Shown: in pieces, positions 27,878 to 39,450 of the stretch
How the letters are laid out: every line of letters starts with the position of its first letter
Numbering within the stretch: position 1 is the first letter of the stretch
Origin: Aphanothece saxicola GSE-SYN-MK-01-06B
GTDB lineage: Bacteria > Cyanobacteriota > Cyanobacteriia > PCC-6307 > Cyanobiaceae
Length of the DNA stretch: 64,000 bases
Assembly (NCBI GenBank): GCA_019359745.1
Contig: JAHHGT010000004.1
Span: forward strand, 248,001-312,000
Reading direction: 5' to 3'
The notes under the pieces: model-generated
Database searches by the model: none
What the model was told of the DNA's origin: nothing
What the model saw: the letters and a program-made list of their open reading frames with translations, nothing else
Translations under genes and position numbers: made by a program

Positions 27878-29041
27878 CTACTTGCCCATGCCCAGCTGCT
27901 GGGCCTTCTGGTACACCTTGCCCTCGGTCAGCAGGGACGGGGCCACCACCACCTCCACCTGCCGCATTTCCTTGAGGGTCCGGGCGCCCAGGGTGCCCAT
28001 GGAGGTGCGGATGCAGCCCAGCAGGTTCTGCGTGCCGTCATCGAGGCCCGCCGGGCCGCGCAGGATCTTCTCGAGGCTGCCGGTGGTGCCCACCTTGATG
28101 CGGGTGCCACGGGGCAGGACCGGGCTGGGGGTGGCCATCCCCCAGTGGAACCCGCGGCCGGGCGCTTCGGCGGCCCGGGCGATCGGGGAGCCGATCATCA
28201 CCGCATCGGCGCCGCAGGCCAGACATTTGCAGATGTCCCCGCCGGTGACGATGCCGCCATCGGCCACCACCGGCACGTAGCGGCCGCTTTCACGCTCGTA
28301 GTCATCCCGGGCGGCGGCGCAGTCGGCCACGGCCGTGGCCTGGGGAATGCCGACGCCGAGCACGCCCCGGGAGGTGCAGGCGGCGCCGGGGCCGATGCCC
28401 ACCATCACGCCGGCGGCGCCGGCCCGCATCAGCTGCAGGGTGACGTCGTAGGTGACGCAGTTGCCGATCACCACGGGCACGCCCAGGTCGCGGCAGAGGG
28501 CGGCAAGGTCGAGGGTCTGGCGACCCTCGGGACCGATGTGTTCGGTGGAGACCACCGTGGCCTGCACGAAGAACAGGTCGGCGCCCGATTCGGCCACCGC
28601 CGCGCCGAAGCGCAGGGCCGCCGCCGGGGTGGCGCTCACCGCCGCAATGCCGCCACCGGCTTTGATCTCAGCGATCCGCTGGCGCACCAGGTCTTCGCGA
28701 ACCGGCTGGCTGTAAAGGTCCTGCATCAGGCCCACGAATTCCTCCCGGCCCACCGAGGCGATGCGGTCCAGGATCGGTTCGGGATCGTCGTAGCGGCACT
28801 GGACGCCCTCCAGGTTCAGCACCCCCAGGGCCCCCAGCCGGCTGAGTTCGATGCACATGCCCACATCCACCACCCCGTCCATGGCGCTGGCGATGATGGG
28901 AATCTCCCGCTGGATGCCCCCCAGGCTCCAACTGCTGTCGGTCACGTCCGGATCGACGGTGCGGCCGCCAGGAACCAGGGCGATTTCGTCAATGCCGTAG
29001 GCGCGGCGGACGGTCCTGGAGCGACCGAGCTGAATGTTCAC
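27878..29041 (-). CDS. guaB3: GuaB3-type IMP dehydrogenase paralogue
   Basis: 387 residues from GTG at 29041, giving the canonical N-terminus (M)[19 protein letters not shown]; an upstream ATG at 29074 would add an atypical tail. TIM-barrel IMPDH family without CBS domains. Features include [23 protein letters not shown], the loop [17 protein letters not shown] with the active-site Cys, and [29 protein letters not shown]. GuaB3 is standard in cyanobacteria and actinobacteria; whether it has full IMPDH or GMP-reductase activity was long unclear. The gene is single and ends at the strong terminator downstream. Confidence 0.93.
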   Translation of the reverse strand: MNIQLGRSRTVRRAYGIDEIALVPGGRTVDPDVTDSSWSLGGIQREIPIIASAMDGVVDVGMCIELSRLGALGVLNLEGVQCRYDDPEPILDRIASVGREEFVGLMQDLYSQPVREDLVRQRIAEIKAGGGIAAVSATPAAALRFGAAVAESGADLFFVQATVVSTEHIGPEGRQTLDLAALCRDLGVPVVIGNCVTYDVTLQLMRAGAAGVMVGIGPGAACTSRGVLGVGIPQATAVADCAAARDDYERESGRYVPVVADGGIVTGGDICKCLACGADAVMIGSPIARAAEAPGRGFHWGMATPSPVLPRGTRIKVGTTGSLEKILRGPAGLDDGTQNLLGCIRTSMGTLGARTLKEMRQVEVVVAPSLLTEGKVYQKAQQLGMGK

Positions 29042-29113
29042 CGTTGGACGGACACAGTGGGCACAAACTATCAACCGGGCCGCGATCGACCCGGCCCGAT
29101 CACGGTCGGAAGA

Positions 29114-29722
29114 TCACTCCCTGCCCCGGAACTCGTTCCAGCGGCGGCTCCAGTCAGCGAAGACCTGCTCCCGGTCGCTCTTGCGCACCATCCTTGTGAC
29201 GGTGAACCGGGTCACGGCGATCAGGCCCACCAGCTCCAGCAGGCCGCCCACCAGGGGCAGGCTGTCCAGGGTGCCGATCAGGGAGGCATAGACCCGCAGC
29301 AGCAGCACGACGCCGATGAGGATCGCCAGCCCCTTGAGGGGGCCGCGGAACCGCTGCCACTGGGCCTGGAGCTCGCCGCTGCCGAGCCAGTCCTTGATCT
29401 TCTGCAGCAGCAGTTCGAATTCGCCGCCGCCGTCTGCGGCTGGATCAGGGGAGCCCTCCAGGGGCGGCACCTCAAAGGTGGCCACGATGCCGGGCTCCGG
29501 CTCGCTCACCGCGGCGGCCATCGGCTCGCTGAACAACTCCGGTTCCACCGGCGCTGGGGCGTCGCCTTCGGGATCCGGTCCGGCCAGGGTCGGTTGCGGC
29601 CAGGCGTTGACGGGATCTGGCGTCACCTCGGCCGCTTCCGTCGGCCACGGCTGCGGCAACGGTCCGTCCTCCTGGGGCTCGGGGCTGGAGGGGGGCTCGG
29701 GGCTGAAGGGGGTCTCGGCCAT
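29114..29722 (-). CDS. CAAD/CURT1-type thylakoid membrane protein
   Basis: 202 residues from ATG at 29722 (MAETPFSPEPP); an in-frame GTG at 29770 is possible. The first ~110 residues are acidic and Pro/Ala-rich (disordered). Then follows the CAAD domain: an amphipathic helix (LLQKIKDWLGSGELQAQWQR), two close TM helices (LKGLAILIGVVLLLRVYASL and LPLVGGLLELVGLIAVTRFT) and a charged end. In cyanobacteria and chloroplasts CURT1/CAAD proteins bend thylakoid edges; the same domain is found appended to some aminoacyl-tRNA synthetases. It lies 72 bases upstream of guaB3 on the same strand. Confidence 0.82.
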   Translation of the reverse strand: MAETPFSPEPPSSPEPQEDGPLPQPWPTEAAEVTPDPVNAWPQPTLAGPDPEGDAPAPVEPELFSEPMAAAVSEPEPGIVATFEVPPLEGSPDPAADGGGEFELLLQKIKDWLGSGELQAQWQRFRGPLKGLAILIGVVLLLRVYASLIGTLDSLPLVGGLLELVGLIAVTRFTVTRMVRKSDREQVFADWSRRWNEFRGRE

Positions 29723-29793
29723 GGCTGGCGCCGGTAGCTCACCGCGGAGCTTACGGCCGTTTTCCGCCACCGCTCCAGAGGTGTGCAGGGATT

Positions 29794-30948
29794 TCAGCTG
29801 TCGAGGGGAATCAGGCCGCCGCGCCCCGAGAGCGGCCGGACCGGCAGGTGCAGTGGAAAGCGACCGTCCTGGAGCCAGGCGATCAGCTCCGCAGCGATCG
29901 CTGCGGCCAGGCGCGGGCTGTGGGCCGGAGCGGCGGTGACGCGGCGCCCCTCCACCTCGATCAGGCCGGATTTGAGCCGGGCATAGCTGACGGAGCCGAA
30001 GCGGGGCCGCAGGCGCCGCGGAATGGCCATATCCAGCACGGGCGCCTCCAGCTCCCCGTCGCCGCAGGCGGCCTGGCGGGCCACCGCTTCATTGATCAGG
30101 GGGATCGGGGCCGCCAGGCCCACCAGCAGGCCGGCCCCGTGGCCCTCGAAGAAGCAGGGCCGCAGCCATTCGGGCCGCAGGCCATGCAGATCCACACTCA
30201 CCGCCGCCACCGCCCCCGGGCTGAGGGCGTGGCCGCCGGCGGAGCGAGGCACCCTCGGCTGGTGGCCGCTGCCGCTGCCCACCACCCAGCCGATCGCCCC
30301 CGCCACCAGCACCGGTGAGCCCGGCCCCAGCAGCGCCAGTCCCGGCATGGTGAGGCCGATGCTGCCGGCGCCGCCACAGCCGTAGAGCGCGTTGCCGAAC
30401 GGCCCCAGAACGGGGCCCCAGGGGCTGCGCAGCACCCCTTCGGCGCTGCTCACGGCTACCACGCCGTTCTCGCTGATGGCCCGGTGCAGCAGCAGGCGGC
30501 CGGAACCGATCCGGGCCAGGTCGAGCTGGGCCTGCAGATCCCGCCGCGGGTGCAGGGCCGTGACCTCCCCGGTGGCGGTGAGGGTCAGGGAACCGCCCTT
30601 GAGCAGACGGTCGAGCAGATGGGCTCCCCCCTGCCGCTGGGCCTCCCCGAGGCCGCCGCCGATGGGCAGCACCAGGTCGCCACCGCCGCCGCCGCTCTGG
30701 GCCGCGAGGGCGTCGAGCTGGGCCTCCCGGAAGCGGATCGGGGGATCGCTGGGGCCGATGTTGAGGTGAACTGAGCCCTGGTCGGTGAATTCGGCGTTGG
30801 CAGCCACCACCACGTCGGTGTTGTCGTAGGCCTCCGCCAGCCCGGCTTCGGCCACCAGGGCGCGGAAGTCGGCGGCGGCCCTCACCCGCAAGATGCCCTT
30901 GCGCTGACGCTCGCGCAGGGCCGATTCACGACGGGCCGGCAGGGTCAT
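29794..30948 (-). CDS. DUF39 homocysteine biosynthesis-type protein
   Basis: 384 residues from ATG at 30948 (MTLPARRESALRERQRKG). It matches the HcyBio/DUF39 family: DNTDVVVAANAEFTDQGSVHL near the N-terminus, a Gly-rich GNALYGCGGAGSIGLTMPGL with the conserved Cys, and SVSYARLKSGLIEVEGRRVT toward the C-terminus. In methanogens this family acts in reductive sulfur insertion into aspartate semialdehyde to make homocysteine, together with a ferredoxin-like partner. Cyanobacterial members are known, but their role is inferred. It is divergent from gyrA with about 33 bases between ATGs. Confidence 0.82.
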   Translation of the reverse strand: MTLPARRESALRERQRKGILRVRAAADFRALVAEAGLAEAYDNTDVVVAANAEFTDQGSVHLNIGPSDPPIRFREAQLDALAAQSGGGGGDLVLPIGGGLGEAQRQGGAHLLDRLLKGGSLTLTATGEVTALHPRRDLQAQLDLARIGSGRLLLHRAISENGVVAVSSAEGVLRSPWGPVLGPFGNALYGCGGAGSIGLTMPGLALLGPGSPVLVAGAIGWVVGSGSGHQPRVPRSAGGHALSPGAVAAVSVDLHGLRPEWLRPCFFEGHGAGLLVGLAAPIPLINEAVARQAACGDGELEAPVLDMAIPRRLRPRFGSVSYARLKSGLIEVEGRRVTAAPAHSPRLAAAIAAELIAWLQDGRFPLHLPVRPLSGRGGLIPLDS

Positions 30949-30981
30949 CGATAGAGTGGGTTGTGCCCCATACGGTCTTGC

Positions 30982-33621
<2,640 letters not shown>

Positions 33622-33636
33622 TCCCCCCAGATGGGG

Positions 33637-34668
33637 TCAGCGCTGGCCCCAGGCCCAGAGCAACAGCACCCCATAGCCGGCCAGGCTGGCCAGCTGCAGG
33701 GCCAGCTCCAGTCGCTCGATCCGGCGTTCGAGCCCCGGGCGGCCCGGGGTAGGGCCCTCGGTGGCGAGGCGATCCAGCCGATTGGCGCACCAGATGAACT
33801 CGCAGAAGAACACCAGCGTCACCAGATAGGAGAAGGCGTAAAGCCCATCCAGCACGGTGAGGTAGGGCAGGGAGGGCAGCGAATCGCGGTAGGCCTGCTG
33901 CATGAACACCAGGGTCAGCAGGATCACCGGTGGGATCGCCAGGCGCTCGGAGCTGAAGCTGGCCCGCAGGTTCGGGGTGAGCAGCATCACCACCATGGTG
34001 ATCGTGAGCGGCAGCAGCCACTTCACCAGGGCCGCCCAGCCGATGGGTTCGTAGCGCAGCTCCATCTCCACGCCGCCCCGGTGCCCGAACAGGCGCCAGC
34101 TGCTGAGCCGGTAGCCGTTCATATTGCTGCGGCCACTGACGCCGGAGGCGGCGCTGTCGGCCAGCAGGCGGATCCGGGGCGGAACACGAATCGTCGCCGG
34201 GAAACGCGGGTCGGCCACCAGCCGGATCTGCAGGGGCAGGCTGCCGAAGGGGTAGCCCCGGTAGTCGATCTCATCGGAATAGAAATTGCCGTTGAAGCGA
34301 TAATCGCGGCCCAGATCCGTGCCGAGGCGAAGCGGGCCGCTGCTGGCCTCCAGCAGGGAGTCCCAGGGCTCCACCAGGTTCTGGAAGCGCACCAGCTCGA
34401 GCGGATCCACCCCCGCCGCCAGCCACTGCCGCACGGTGGCCGCCGGCGCCGACAGCCGCAGCGTCCCCTCGACGCTGAAGGTCTTCTCCCGCGAGGAGAA
34501 GCGGTAAACGTTGTCCACCTGCAGGGCGATCCGAATCGGCACGACCGGGTTCGGGGCGGCCGTGGCCTCTGGTGGTTCCGCCGCTGATGGCGGAACCAGG
34601 CCCGGAACCACCAGGATCAGGCCCAGGCAGGCCAGCGTCACCAGCATCCAGCGGGCGAAGGCGCGCAT
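33637..34668 (-). CDS. Pentameric ligand-gated ion channel homologue (ELIC/GLIC-like)
   Basis: 343 residues: signal peptide (MLVTLACLGLILVVPGLVPPSAA), a beta-rich ectodomain of about 190 residues, then four TM helices. M1 is WAALVKWLLPLTITMVVMLL, M2 follows SSERLAIPPVILLTLVFMQQ, the M2-M3 loop DSLPSLPYLTVLDGLYAFSY is strikingly like prokaryotic pLGICs (ELIC), M3 ends EFIWCANRL and M4 is LASLAGYGVLLLWAW. No Cys-loop disulfide is present, as in bacterial members. M2 is unusual in carrying a Pro pair and few hydroxyl residues. ATG at 34668 is used; an ATG 24 bases upstream is possible. Divergent from crtL with nearly overlapping starts. The ligand is unknown. Confidence 0.78.
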   Translation of the reverse strand: MRAFARWMLVTLACLGLILVVPGLVPPSAAEPPEATAAPNPVVPIRIALQVDNVYRFSSREKTFSVEGTLRLSAPAATVRQWLAAGVDPLELVRFQNLVEPWDSLLEASSGPLRLGTDLGRDYRFNGNFYSDEIDYRGYPFGSLPLQIRLVADPRFPATIRVPPRIRLLADSAASGVSGRSNMNGYRLSSWRLFGHRGGVEMELRYEPIGWAALVKWLLPLTITMVVMLLTPNLRASFSSERLAIPPVILLTLVFMQQAYRDSLPSLPYLTVLDGLYAFSYLVTLVFFCEFIWCANRLDRLATEGPTPGRPGLERRIERLELALQLASLAGYGVLLLWAWGQR

Positions 34669-34683
34669 GGGCCGTGATGCAGG

Positions 34684-35940
34684 ATGAGCCATCACCGTAC
34701 CGGCGAGATGGCGAGGGACGTGCTGGTGCTCGGAGGCGGCCCTGCCGCCCTCTGCATCGCGGCGGCCCTGGCTGACGAGGGGCTCCAGGTGGCCCTGCTG
34801 GCGCCCCAGGATCCGCGCGCCCCCTGGCCCAACACCTACGGCATCTGGGGGGATGAGGTGGACGCCCTCGGCCTGGGTCACCTTCTGGAGCACCGCTGGA
34901 GCGACACGGTGAGTTACTTCGGCGCGGGCGATCCCGACCCCGCGGCGGCCGCCAACCGCCCCACGGCCCACGGCCGCGATTACGGCCTGTTCAACCGCGA
35001 GGCCCTGCAGCAGCACTGGCTGGAGGCCTGCGGGCGCGGCGGGGTGGAGCTGCTGCAGGGGCTGGCCACGGGTTGCCAGGCCGATGGCGCCCTGAGCGTG
35101 GTGGCGGGTGCGGATGGCAGCCGGTGGCAGGCGCGGTTGGTGGTGGACGCCACCGGCCATCAGCCGGTGCTGGTGCGGCGGCCCGACCGGGGCCCGGTGG
35201 CGGGGCAGTCGGCCTATGGGGTTGTCGGCCGCTTCTCGGCGCCGCCGGTGCAGAGCGATCAGTTCGTGCTGATGGACTATCGCTGCGACCACCTCAGCGA
35301 GGCGGAGCGGGCCGAGCCCCCCACCTTCCTGTACGCGATGGACCTGGGCGGGGGCCGCTTCTTCGTCGAGGAGACGTCCCTGGCCCTGGCTCCTCCGGTG
35401 CCCTTCGATGTGCTCCAGCAACGCCTGCATCGGCGCCTGGCCCAGCGCGGCGTGGCGGTGCTGGAGGTGGAGCACGAGGAGTTCTGCCTGTTCCCGATGA
35501 ACCTGCCCTTGCCGGATCTGCAGCAGCCGGTGCTGGGCTTCGGCGGGGCCGCCGCGATGGTGCATCCGGCCTCGGGCTACATGGTGGGCGCCCTGCTGCG
35601 CCGGGCGCCGGCGGTGGCCTCGGCGGTGGCGGTGGCCATGGCCGATGCCGCGGCCCCCTCGGCTCTGCTGGCCCGGGCGGGCTGGCAAGCCCTCTGGCCC
35701 CCGGCGCTGCGCAGCAAGCACGCCCTCTACCAGTTCGGACTGGGCAAGCTGATGGGTTTTTCCGAAGCTCAGCTGCGCCAGTTCTTCGCCAGCTTCTTCC
35801 GCCTGAGCGGCCCGCAGTGGTCGGGCTTTCTGGCCAACACCCTGGGCGTGCCGGAGCTGCTGGCAGCCATGCTGCGCCTGTTCGTCCTGTCGCCCTGGGA
35901 CGTGCGGGCCGGCCTGCTGTTGCCGCCGCGCCAGCCCTAG
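34684..35940 (+). CDS. crtL: Lycopene beta-cyclase
   Basis: Flavoprotein that cyclises lycopene ends to beta-rings for beta-carotene and zeaxanthin, 418 residues. The FAD-binding dinucleotide motif is VLVLGGGPAALCIAAALADEG, followed by the cyclase NTYGIWGDEVDALGLGHLLE (YGxW) signature. Central motifs are FLYAMDLGGGRFFVEETSLA and FGGAAAMVHPASGYMVG; the C-terminus with QFFASFFRLSGPQWSGFLA matches CrtL. The start is ATG at 34684 or 34708 (MARDVLVLGGG). The gyrA-crtL vicinity is typical of picocyanobacteria. Its stop overlaps the convergent mqo end by 4 bases. Confidence 0.93.
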   Translation: MSHHRTGEMARDVLVLGGGPAALCIAAALADEGLQVALLAPQDPRAPWPNTYGIWGDEVDALGLGHLLEHRWSDTVSYFGAGDPDPAAAANRPTAHGRDYGLFNREALQQHWLEACGRGGVELLQGLATGCQADGALSVVAGADGSRWQARLVVDATGHQPVLVRRPDRGPVAGQSAYGVVGRFSAPPVQSDQFVLMDYRCDHLSEAERAEPPTFLYAMDLGGGRFFVEETSLALAPPVPFDVLQQRLHRRLAQRGVAVLEVEHEEFCLFPMNLPLPDLQQPVLGFGGAAAMVHPASGYMVGALLRRAPAVASAVAVAMADAAAPSALLARAGWQALWPPALRSKHALYQFGLGKLMGFSEAQLRQFFASFFRLSGPQWSGFLANTLGVPELLAAMLRLFVLSPWDVRAGLLLPPRQP

Positions 35941-37424
35941 CCGTCCGCCGGCAGCCCCAGCACCTCGGCGCTCTGGCTGCGGATCCGCCGGCAGAGGTCG
36001 GCGTCGTGGCGGATCGATTCGCCGTAGGAGGGCAGGATCCGTTTCAGGGTCCGCTCCCAGCCTTCGGGCAGCTTGTCGCGGAAACAGGAGCCCAGGATCT
36101 CCAGGCTGATCGCCACGGCGGCGGAGGCGCCCGGTGAGGCCCCCAGCACGGCCACCAGAGAGGTGTCGGCGGCATGCACCACCTCGGTGCCGAACTGGAG
36201 CACCCCGCCCCGGCGGGGGTCGCCCTTGATGATCTGCACCCGCTGGCCGGCCACCGCCAGGCTCCAGTCGCAGGACCTGGCGGTGGGGTAGAAGTCACGC
36301 AGGGCCGCGAAGCGCTGCTCGGCGCTGGCGAACACCTGGCCGATCAGGTATTCGGTCAGGGGCAGGTTGTCCCGGGCCACCGCCAGCAGGGGCAGCAGGT
36401 TGCCGGGCCGCAGGGAACCGGGCCAGTCGCAGAGGGAACCGCTTTTGAGGAACTTGCTGGAAAACCCTGCGTAGGGCCCGAACAGGATCCAGCGCCGGCC
36501 ATCGACAAGGCGTGTGTCGAGGTGGGGCACCGACATCGGTGGCGAACCGGCGGCCGCCATCCCGTAGACCTTGGCGTGGTGGCGGCTGGCCACGGCCGGA
36601 TCGCCGCAGCGCAGCCACAGACCGCTGACGGGAAAGCCGCCATAGCCGCGTCCTTCGGGGATCCCCGATTTCTGCAGCAGGGTGAGGGCGCCGCCACCGG
36701 CCCCAAGAAAGACGGTGCCGGTATCGATCAGGCGGACCTCGCCACTGGCTTGATCGCGGCTCTCCAGGCGCCAGCCCCCCTCCGGCCGGCGCCGCAGGCC
36801 CGTCACCGCCGTGGAGAAACGCGCCTCAAACGGCGGGCTGGCCCGCAGGTGATCCAGCAGCTGGCTGGTGAGGGCCCCGAAGTTCACATCGGTGCCGGAG
36901 GCGATGTAGGTGGCGCCGATCACCTGGCCCCGATCCCGTCCCTCCATCAACAGCGGCGCCCAGTCCGCCACCTGGGCCGGCTCCTCGCTGTAGGCCATGC
37001 CCCGGTAGCAGTGGTGGGCGCCCATCAGCCGGTGGCGTTCCCGCAGGAAGGCCCGCCGCTCCTCCCCCAGCACGAAGCTCATGTGGGGGACGCCCTGGAT
37101 GAAGGCTTGCGGGGAGCCCAGGGCCCCGTCCCGCACCAGGTGGGTCCAGAACTGGCGCGAGAGATCAAAGGCTTCGTTGATGTCGAGTGCCTTGGTGAGG
37201 CTGATCGAACCGTCCGCTGCCATCGGCGTGTAGTTCAGCTCGCAGTTCCCGGCGTGGCCCGTGCCGGCGTTGTTCCAGGCGCTGGAGCTTTCCTGGGCCT
37301 CCATGGGGAGTCCTTCCAGCAGCAGGATGCGCAGATCCGGCCGCAACTGCTTCAGCAGGGTGCCGAGGGTGGCACTCATGATCCCCGCCCCCACCAGGGT
37401 CACATCGACGGTGGTCAGCGTCAC
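35937..37424 (-). CDS. mqo: Malate:quinone oxidoreductase
   Basis: FAD-dependent peripheral membrane enzyme oxidising malate to oxaloacetate and reducing the quinone pool, 495 residues. FAD motif VDVTLVGAGIMSATLGTLLKQ, then EGLPMEAQESSSAWNNAGTGHAG (MQO signature), QLLDHLRASPPFEARF, and RWILFGPYAGFSSKFL with LPLLAVARDNLPLTEYLIGQ. The C-terminal GTEVVHAADTSLVAVLGASPGAS closes the FAD site. In cyanobacteria this supplements or replaces NAD-malate dehydrogenase. It converges with crtL and is divergent from the fibrillin gene across a 113-base gap. Confidence 0.95.
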   Translation of the reverse strand: MTLTTVDVTLVGAGIMSATLGTLLKQLRPDLRILLLEGLPMEAQESSSAWNNAGTGHAGNCELNYTPMAADGSISLTKALDINEAFDLSRQFWTHLVRDGALGSPQAFIQGVPHMSFVLGEERRAFLRERHRLMGAHHCYRGMAYSEEPAQVADWAPLLMEGRDRGQVIGATYIASGTDVNFGALTSQLLDHLRASPPFEARFSTAVTGLRRRPEGGWRLESRDQASGEVRLIDTGTVFLGAGGGALTLLQKSGIPEGRGYGGFPVSGLWLRCGDPAVASRHHAKVYGMAAAGSPPMSVPHLDTRLVDGRRWILFGPYAGFSSKFLKSGSLCDWPGSLRPGNLLPLLAVARDNLPLTEYLIGQVFASAEQRFAALRDFYPTARSCDWSLAVAGQRVQIIKGDPRRGGVLQFGTEVVHAADTSLVAVLGASPGASAAVAISLEILGSCFRDKLPEGWERTLKRILPSYGESIRHDADLCRRIRSQSAEVLGLPADG

Positions 37425-37537
37425 GGGGTCTGCCGTTGGATCGGATCGGCGATCAGGCCGGGCGACACGGTATCCGATGGCCTTCTGGACCTGACAGCAT
37501 GGATCCTTTCGCGCCCCCGTCCTGCGGGTGAGAGCCG

Positions 37538-38140
37538 GTGACGGAAGCCTCCCTTGCCATGGCCGATGGCCCGATCCCCGCTGCCGGCGAGACCCAGGCC
37601 TGCCGCGAGGAACTGCTGGACTTGCTGCGTCCCGGCTCCCCTGGCCAGGCCGGCGGGCGGATCGGGGCCCTGATCGCGCGGCTGGAGCGGCTGCAGCCGG
37701 CCAATCTCTCCGCCCAGGCCGCCCAGTTGGCGGGGGTGTGGGAACTGCGCTGGAGCAGCAGTTCCCAGCCCTATCTGGCGGTCCGGCCCTGGCTCGAGAA
37801 CCTGCAGTTGCTCGATCCCGCCAGTGGCCGGGCCCTCAACCTGCTGCGCCTGGCCGGCCCCCTCGGGCCCGTCGCGGGGATCGGGGTGCAGGCCAGGATC
37901 GCCGTGGAGCTCGAGCCGCCCCACCAGCGGGTGTCGGTGTGCTTCGAGCGGGGCGGCTGGCTGGGGCCCAGGTTCGGAGATCAGCGGCTGCAGTTGTTCC
38001 GGGAGGTGCAGCAGGGGTATGCCGCCTGGCTCGATGTCACCGTGCTCGATGACGCGCTGCGGGTGAGCCGGGGTAACGCCGGCACCCTGTTCGCCCTGGT
38101 GCGGCGCCCGGACCTCCAGCTGGAGGCGTTCCTCGGGTGA
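37538..38140 (+). CDS. PAP/fibrillin family protein
   Basis: 200 residues. Plastid lipid-associated (plastoglobulin) fold: an N-terminal helix CREELLDLLRPGSPG, the core LAGVWELRWSSSSQPYLAV, then ECR-like beta strands FERGGWLGPRFGDQRLQLF and a C-terminal LDDALRVSRGNAGTLFALVR (the conserved DxxLRVxRGxxG...). In cyanobacteria these proteins associate with thylakoids and photoprotection; they bind lipids or isoprenoids. GTG/ATG usage leaves the start uncertain: the ATG at 37559 (MADGPIPAAGE) would be 7 residues shorter. It is convergent with xthA across a GC dyad at 38137. Confidence 0.85.
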   Translation: MTEASLAMADGPIPAAGETQACREELLDLLRPGSPGQAGGRIGALIARLERLQPANLSAQAAQLAGVWELRWSSSSQPYLAVRPWLENLQLLDPASGRALNLLRLAGPLGPVAGIGVQARIAVELEPPHQRVSVCFERGGWLGPRFGDQRLQLFREVQQGYAAWLDVTVLDDALRVSRGNAGTLFALVRRPDLQLEAFLG

Positions 38141-38160
38141 CCCCCCTGGGGGGGCATCAC
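38137..38160. terminator. GC-rich dyad between convergent fibrillin and xthA
   Basis: GTGA-C6-T-G7-CA-TCAC forms an almost perfect palindrome spanning both stops. It is placed as a bidirectional terminator should be, but no T-run follows on either side, so intrinsic termination is doubtful. Confidence 0.35.
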
Positions 38161-38996
38161 CAGCCGTCGTCATCGGTGTCGGCCTCATCCTCCGGTGGCC
38201 AGGCCAGGTGCACCACCACCGGCGCATGGTCGCTGGGCTGCTCGTTGCCCCGCATCCCCTTGTGGATCACGCAGCCCGTGGCGCAGGCCAGCAGCTCCTC
38301 GGAGAGATAGATGTGGTCGATGCGCCAGCCCCTGTCCCTATCCCAGGCGCCGGTGCGGTAGTCCCACCAGCTCCAGTGCCCGGCATCCGGTTCGAAGACG
38401 CGGAACACGTCACGCAGGTGATCGCCCAAGGCGGCCGTCAGGGCCTGGCGCTCCGGCTCGCTGGCCATGATTCCGCCGCTGAGGCGCTCCGGGTCGTGGA
38501 TGTCGCGGGACTCCAGGGCGATGTTGAAGTCCCCCACCATCGCCAGGGGTTCCCCTTCGGTGTCCAGGGCCTCCAGGTAGCGCCGCAGACAGGCCAGCCA
38601 TTCCAGCTTGTAGGGGTACTTCTCTGAGGTCAGGGCTGATCCGTTGGGCACGTACAGATTGAGTACCCGCACCCCTTCGATCGAGGCACTGATCACCCGC
38701 TTCTGCTCGCCCAGTCCCTCGGCCGCCGGATCGTCCGGCAGCAGTGCGGCAAAACCCACACGCACGTCCTCGATCGGCAGCCGGCTGAGGATCGCCACGC
38801 CGTTGTAAGCCTTCTGGCCGCTGATCACGGCCCGGTAGCCCAGGTCCTCGAAAGCGGCATGGGGGAACAGCGCGTCGGCCACCTTGGTTTCCTGCAGGCA
38901 GACCACCTCGGGCCCGTCGTCCCTGAGCCAGGCGCCCACCTGATCGAGGCGGGTGCGCACCGAATTGACGTTCCAGGTGGCGATCCGCAGGGCCAT
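38157..38996 (-). CDS. xthA: Exodeoxyribonuclease III (AP endonuclease)
   Basis: Mg-dependent 3'-5' exonuclease / AP endonuclease of base-excision repair, 279 residues. Catalytic residues appear in MALRIATWNVNSVRTRLDQV (Asn), VVCLQETKVAD (Glu), LNLYVPNGS (Tyr/Asn), VGDFNIALESRDIHDP (Asp-Phe-Asn), GWRIDHIYLSEE and QPSDHAPVVVHL (Asp-His). A short acidic tail (DEADTDDDGW) extends beyond the fold. The plus-strand gene at 39073 is divergent, with a 76-base gap. Confidence 0.96.
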   Translation of the reverse strand: MALRIATWNVNSVRTRLDQVGAWLRDDGPEVVCLQETKVADALFPHAAFEDLGYRAVISGQKAYNGVAILSRLPIEDVRVGFAALLPDDPAAEGLGEQKRVISASIEGVRVLNLYVPNGSALTSEKYPYKLEWLACLRRYLEALDTEGEPLAMVGDFNIALESRDIHDPERLSGGIMASEPERQALTAALGDHLRDVFRVFEPDAGHWSWWDYRTGAWDRDRGWRIDHIYLSEELLACATGCVIHKGMRGNEQPSDHAPVVVHLAWPPEDEADTDDDGW

Positions 38997-39072
38997 GGCG
39001 ACGGGCCGGTGGACCGGCTGGGGGCCCTTATCATGGGCCTACTGGTGCTGCGTCCCAAAGCCGGAAAGAGCC

Positions 39073-39450
39073 ATGACCCGTTCGATTTCTCTGCGCCGTT
39101 CTGCCGCCCGCGTGGTCTCCCTTGCAGCCATGGCCCTGCCGGCGGTGGCGCTGGTCGTGCTGCCGGCCGGTGAGGCCTCGGCCCAGCAGGCCGGCTACGG
39201 CCAGACCCTCGGCACCAGCATCCAGGAACGTCAGCTCTACGACTACGGCCCGAGCCGATCGGGAACCGGCAGCGGCTCGATCCTGGACAGCACCAATCCG
39301 CTCGACCTGATGAACAAGTTGAAGCGCAGCACGGCCCTGGACGAGGCCACCCCGCCCAGTTCCGCCATCGATCAGGCCCTCAGGGAGTTTGACGCGAAGG
39401 CACCGAAGCCGGCACCGGCTGGGTCTTCTGGGCAGCTGAAGGGGATCTGA
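39073..39450 (+). CDS. Secreted hypothetical protein
   Basis: 125 residues from ATG at 39073 (MTRSISLRRSAARVVSLAAM), with a clear signal peptide cleaved near EASAQQAG. The mature ~90 residues are low-complexity and polar (GSGSILDSTNPLDLMNKLKR; SSAIDQALREFDAKAPKP). This resembles small periplasmic cyanobacterial proteins of unknown role. The ribosome site GGAAAGAG precedes the ATG. The 3' end overlaps the convergent TPR gene by 71 bases. Confidence 0.72.
   Translation: MTRSISLRRSAARVVSLAAMALPAVALVVLPAGEASAQQAGYGQTLGTSIQERQLYDYGPSRSGTGSGSILDSTNPLDLMNKLKRSTALDEATPPSSAIDQALREFDAKAPKPAPAGSSGQLKGI

Noticed and set aside
27848-29737. Long plus-strand frame of over 600 codons opposite guaB3 and the CAAD gene
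   Set aside because: Antisense shadow rich in Gly/Ala/His; both minus-strand genes carry complete family motifs.
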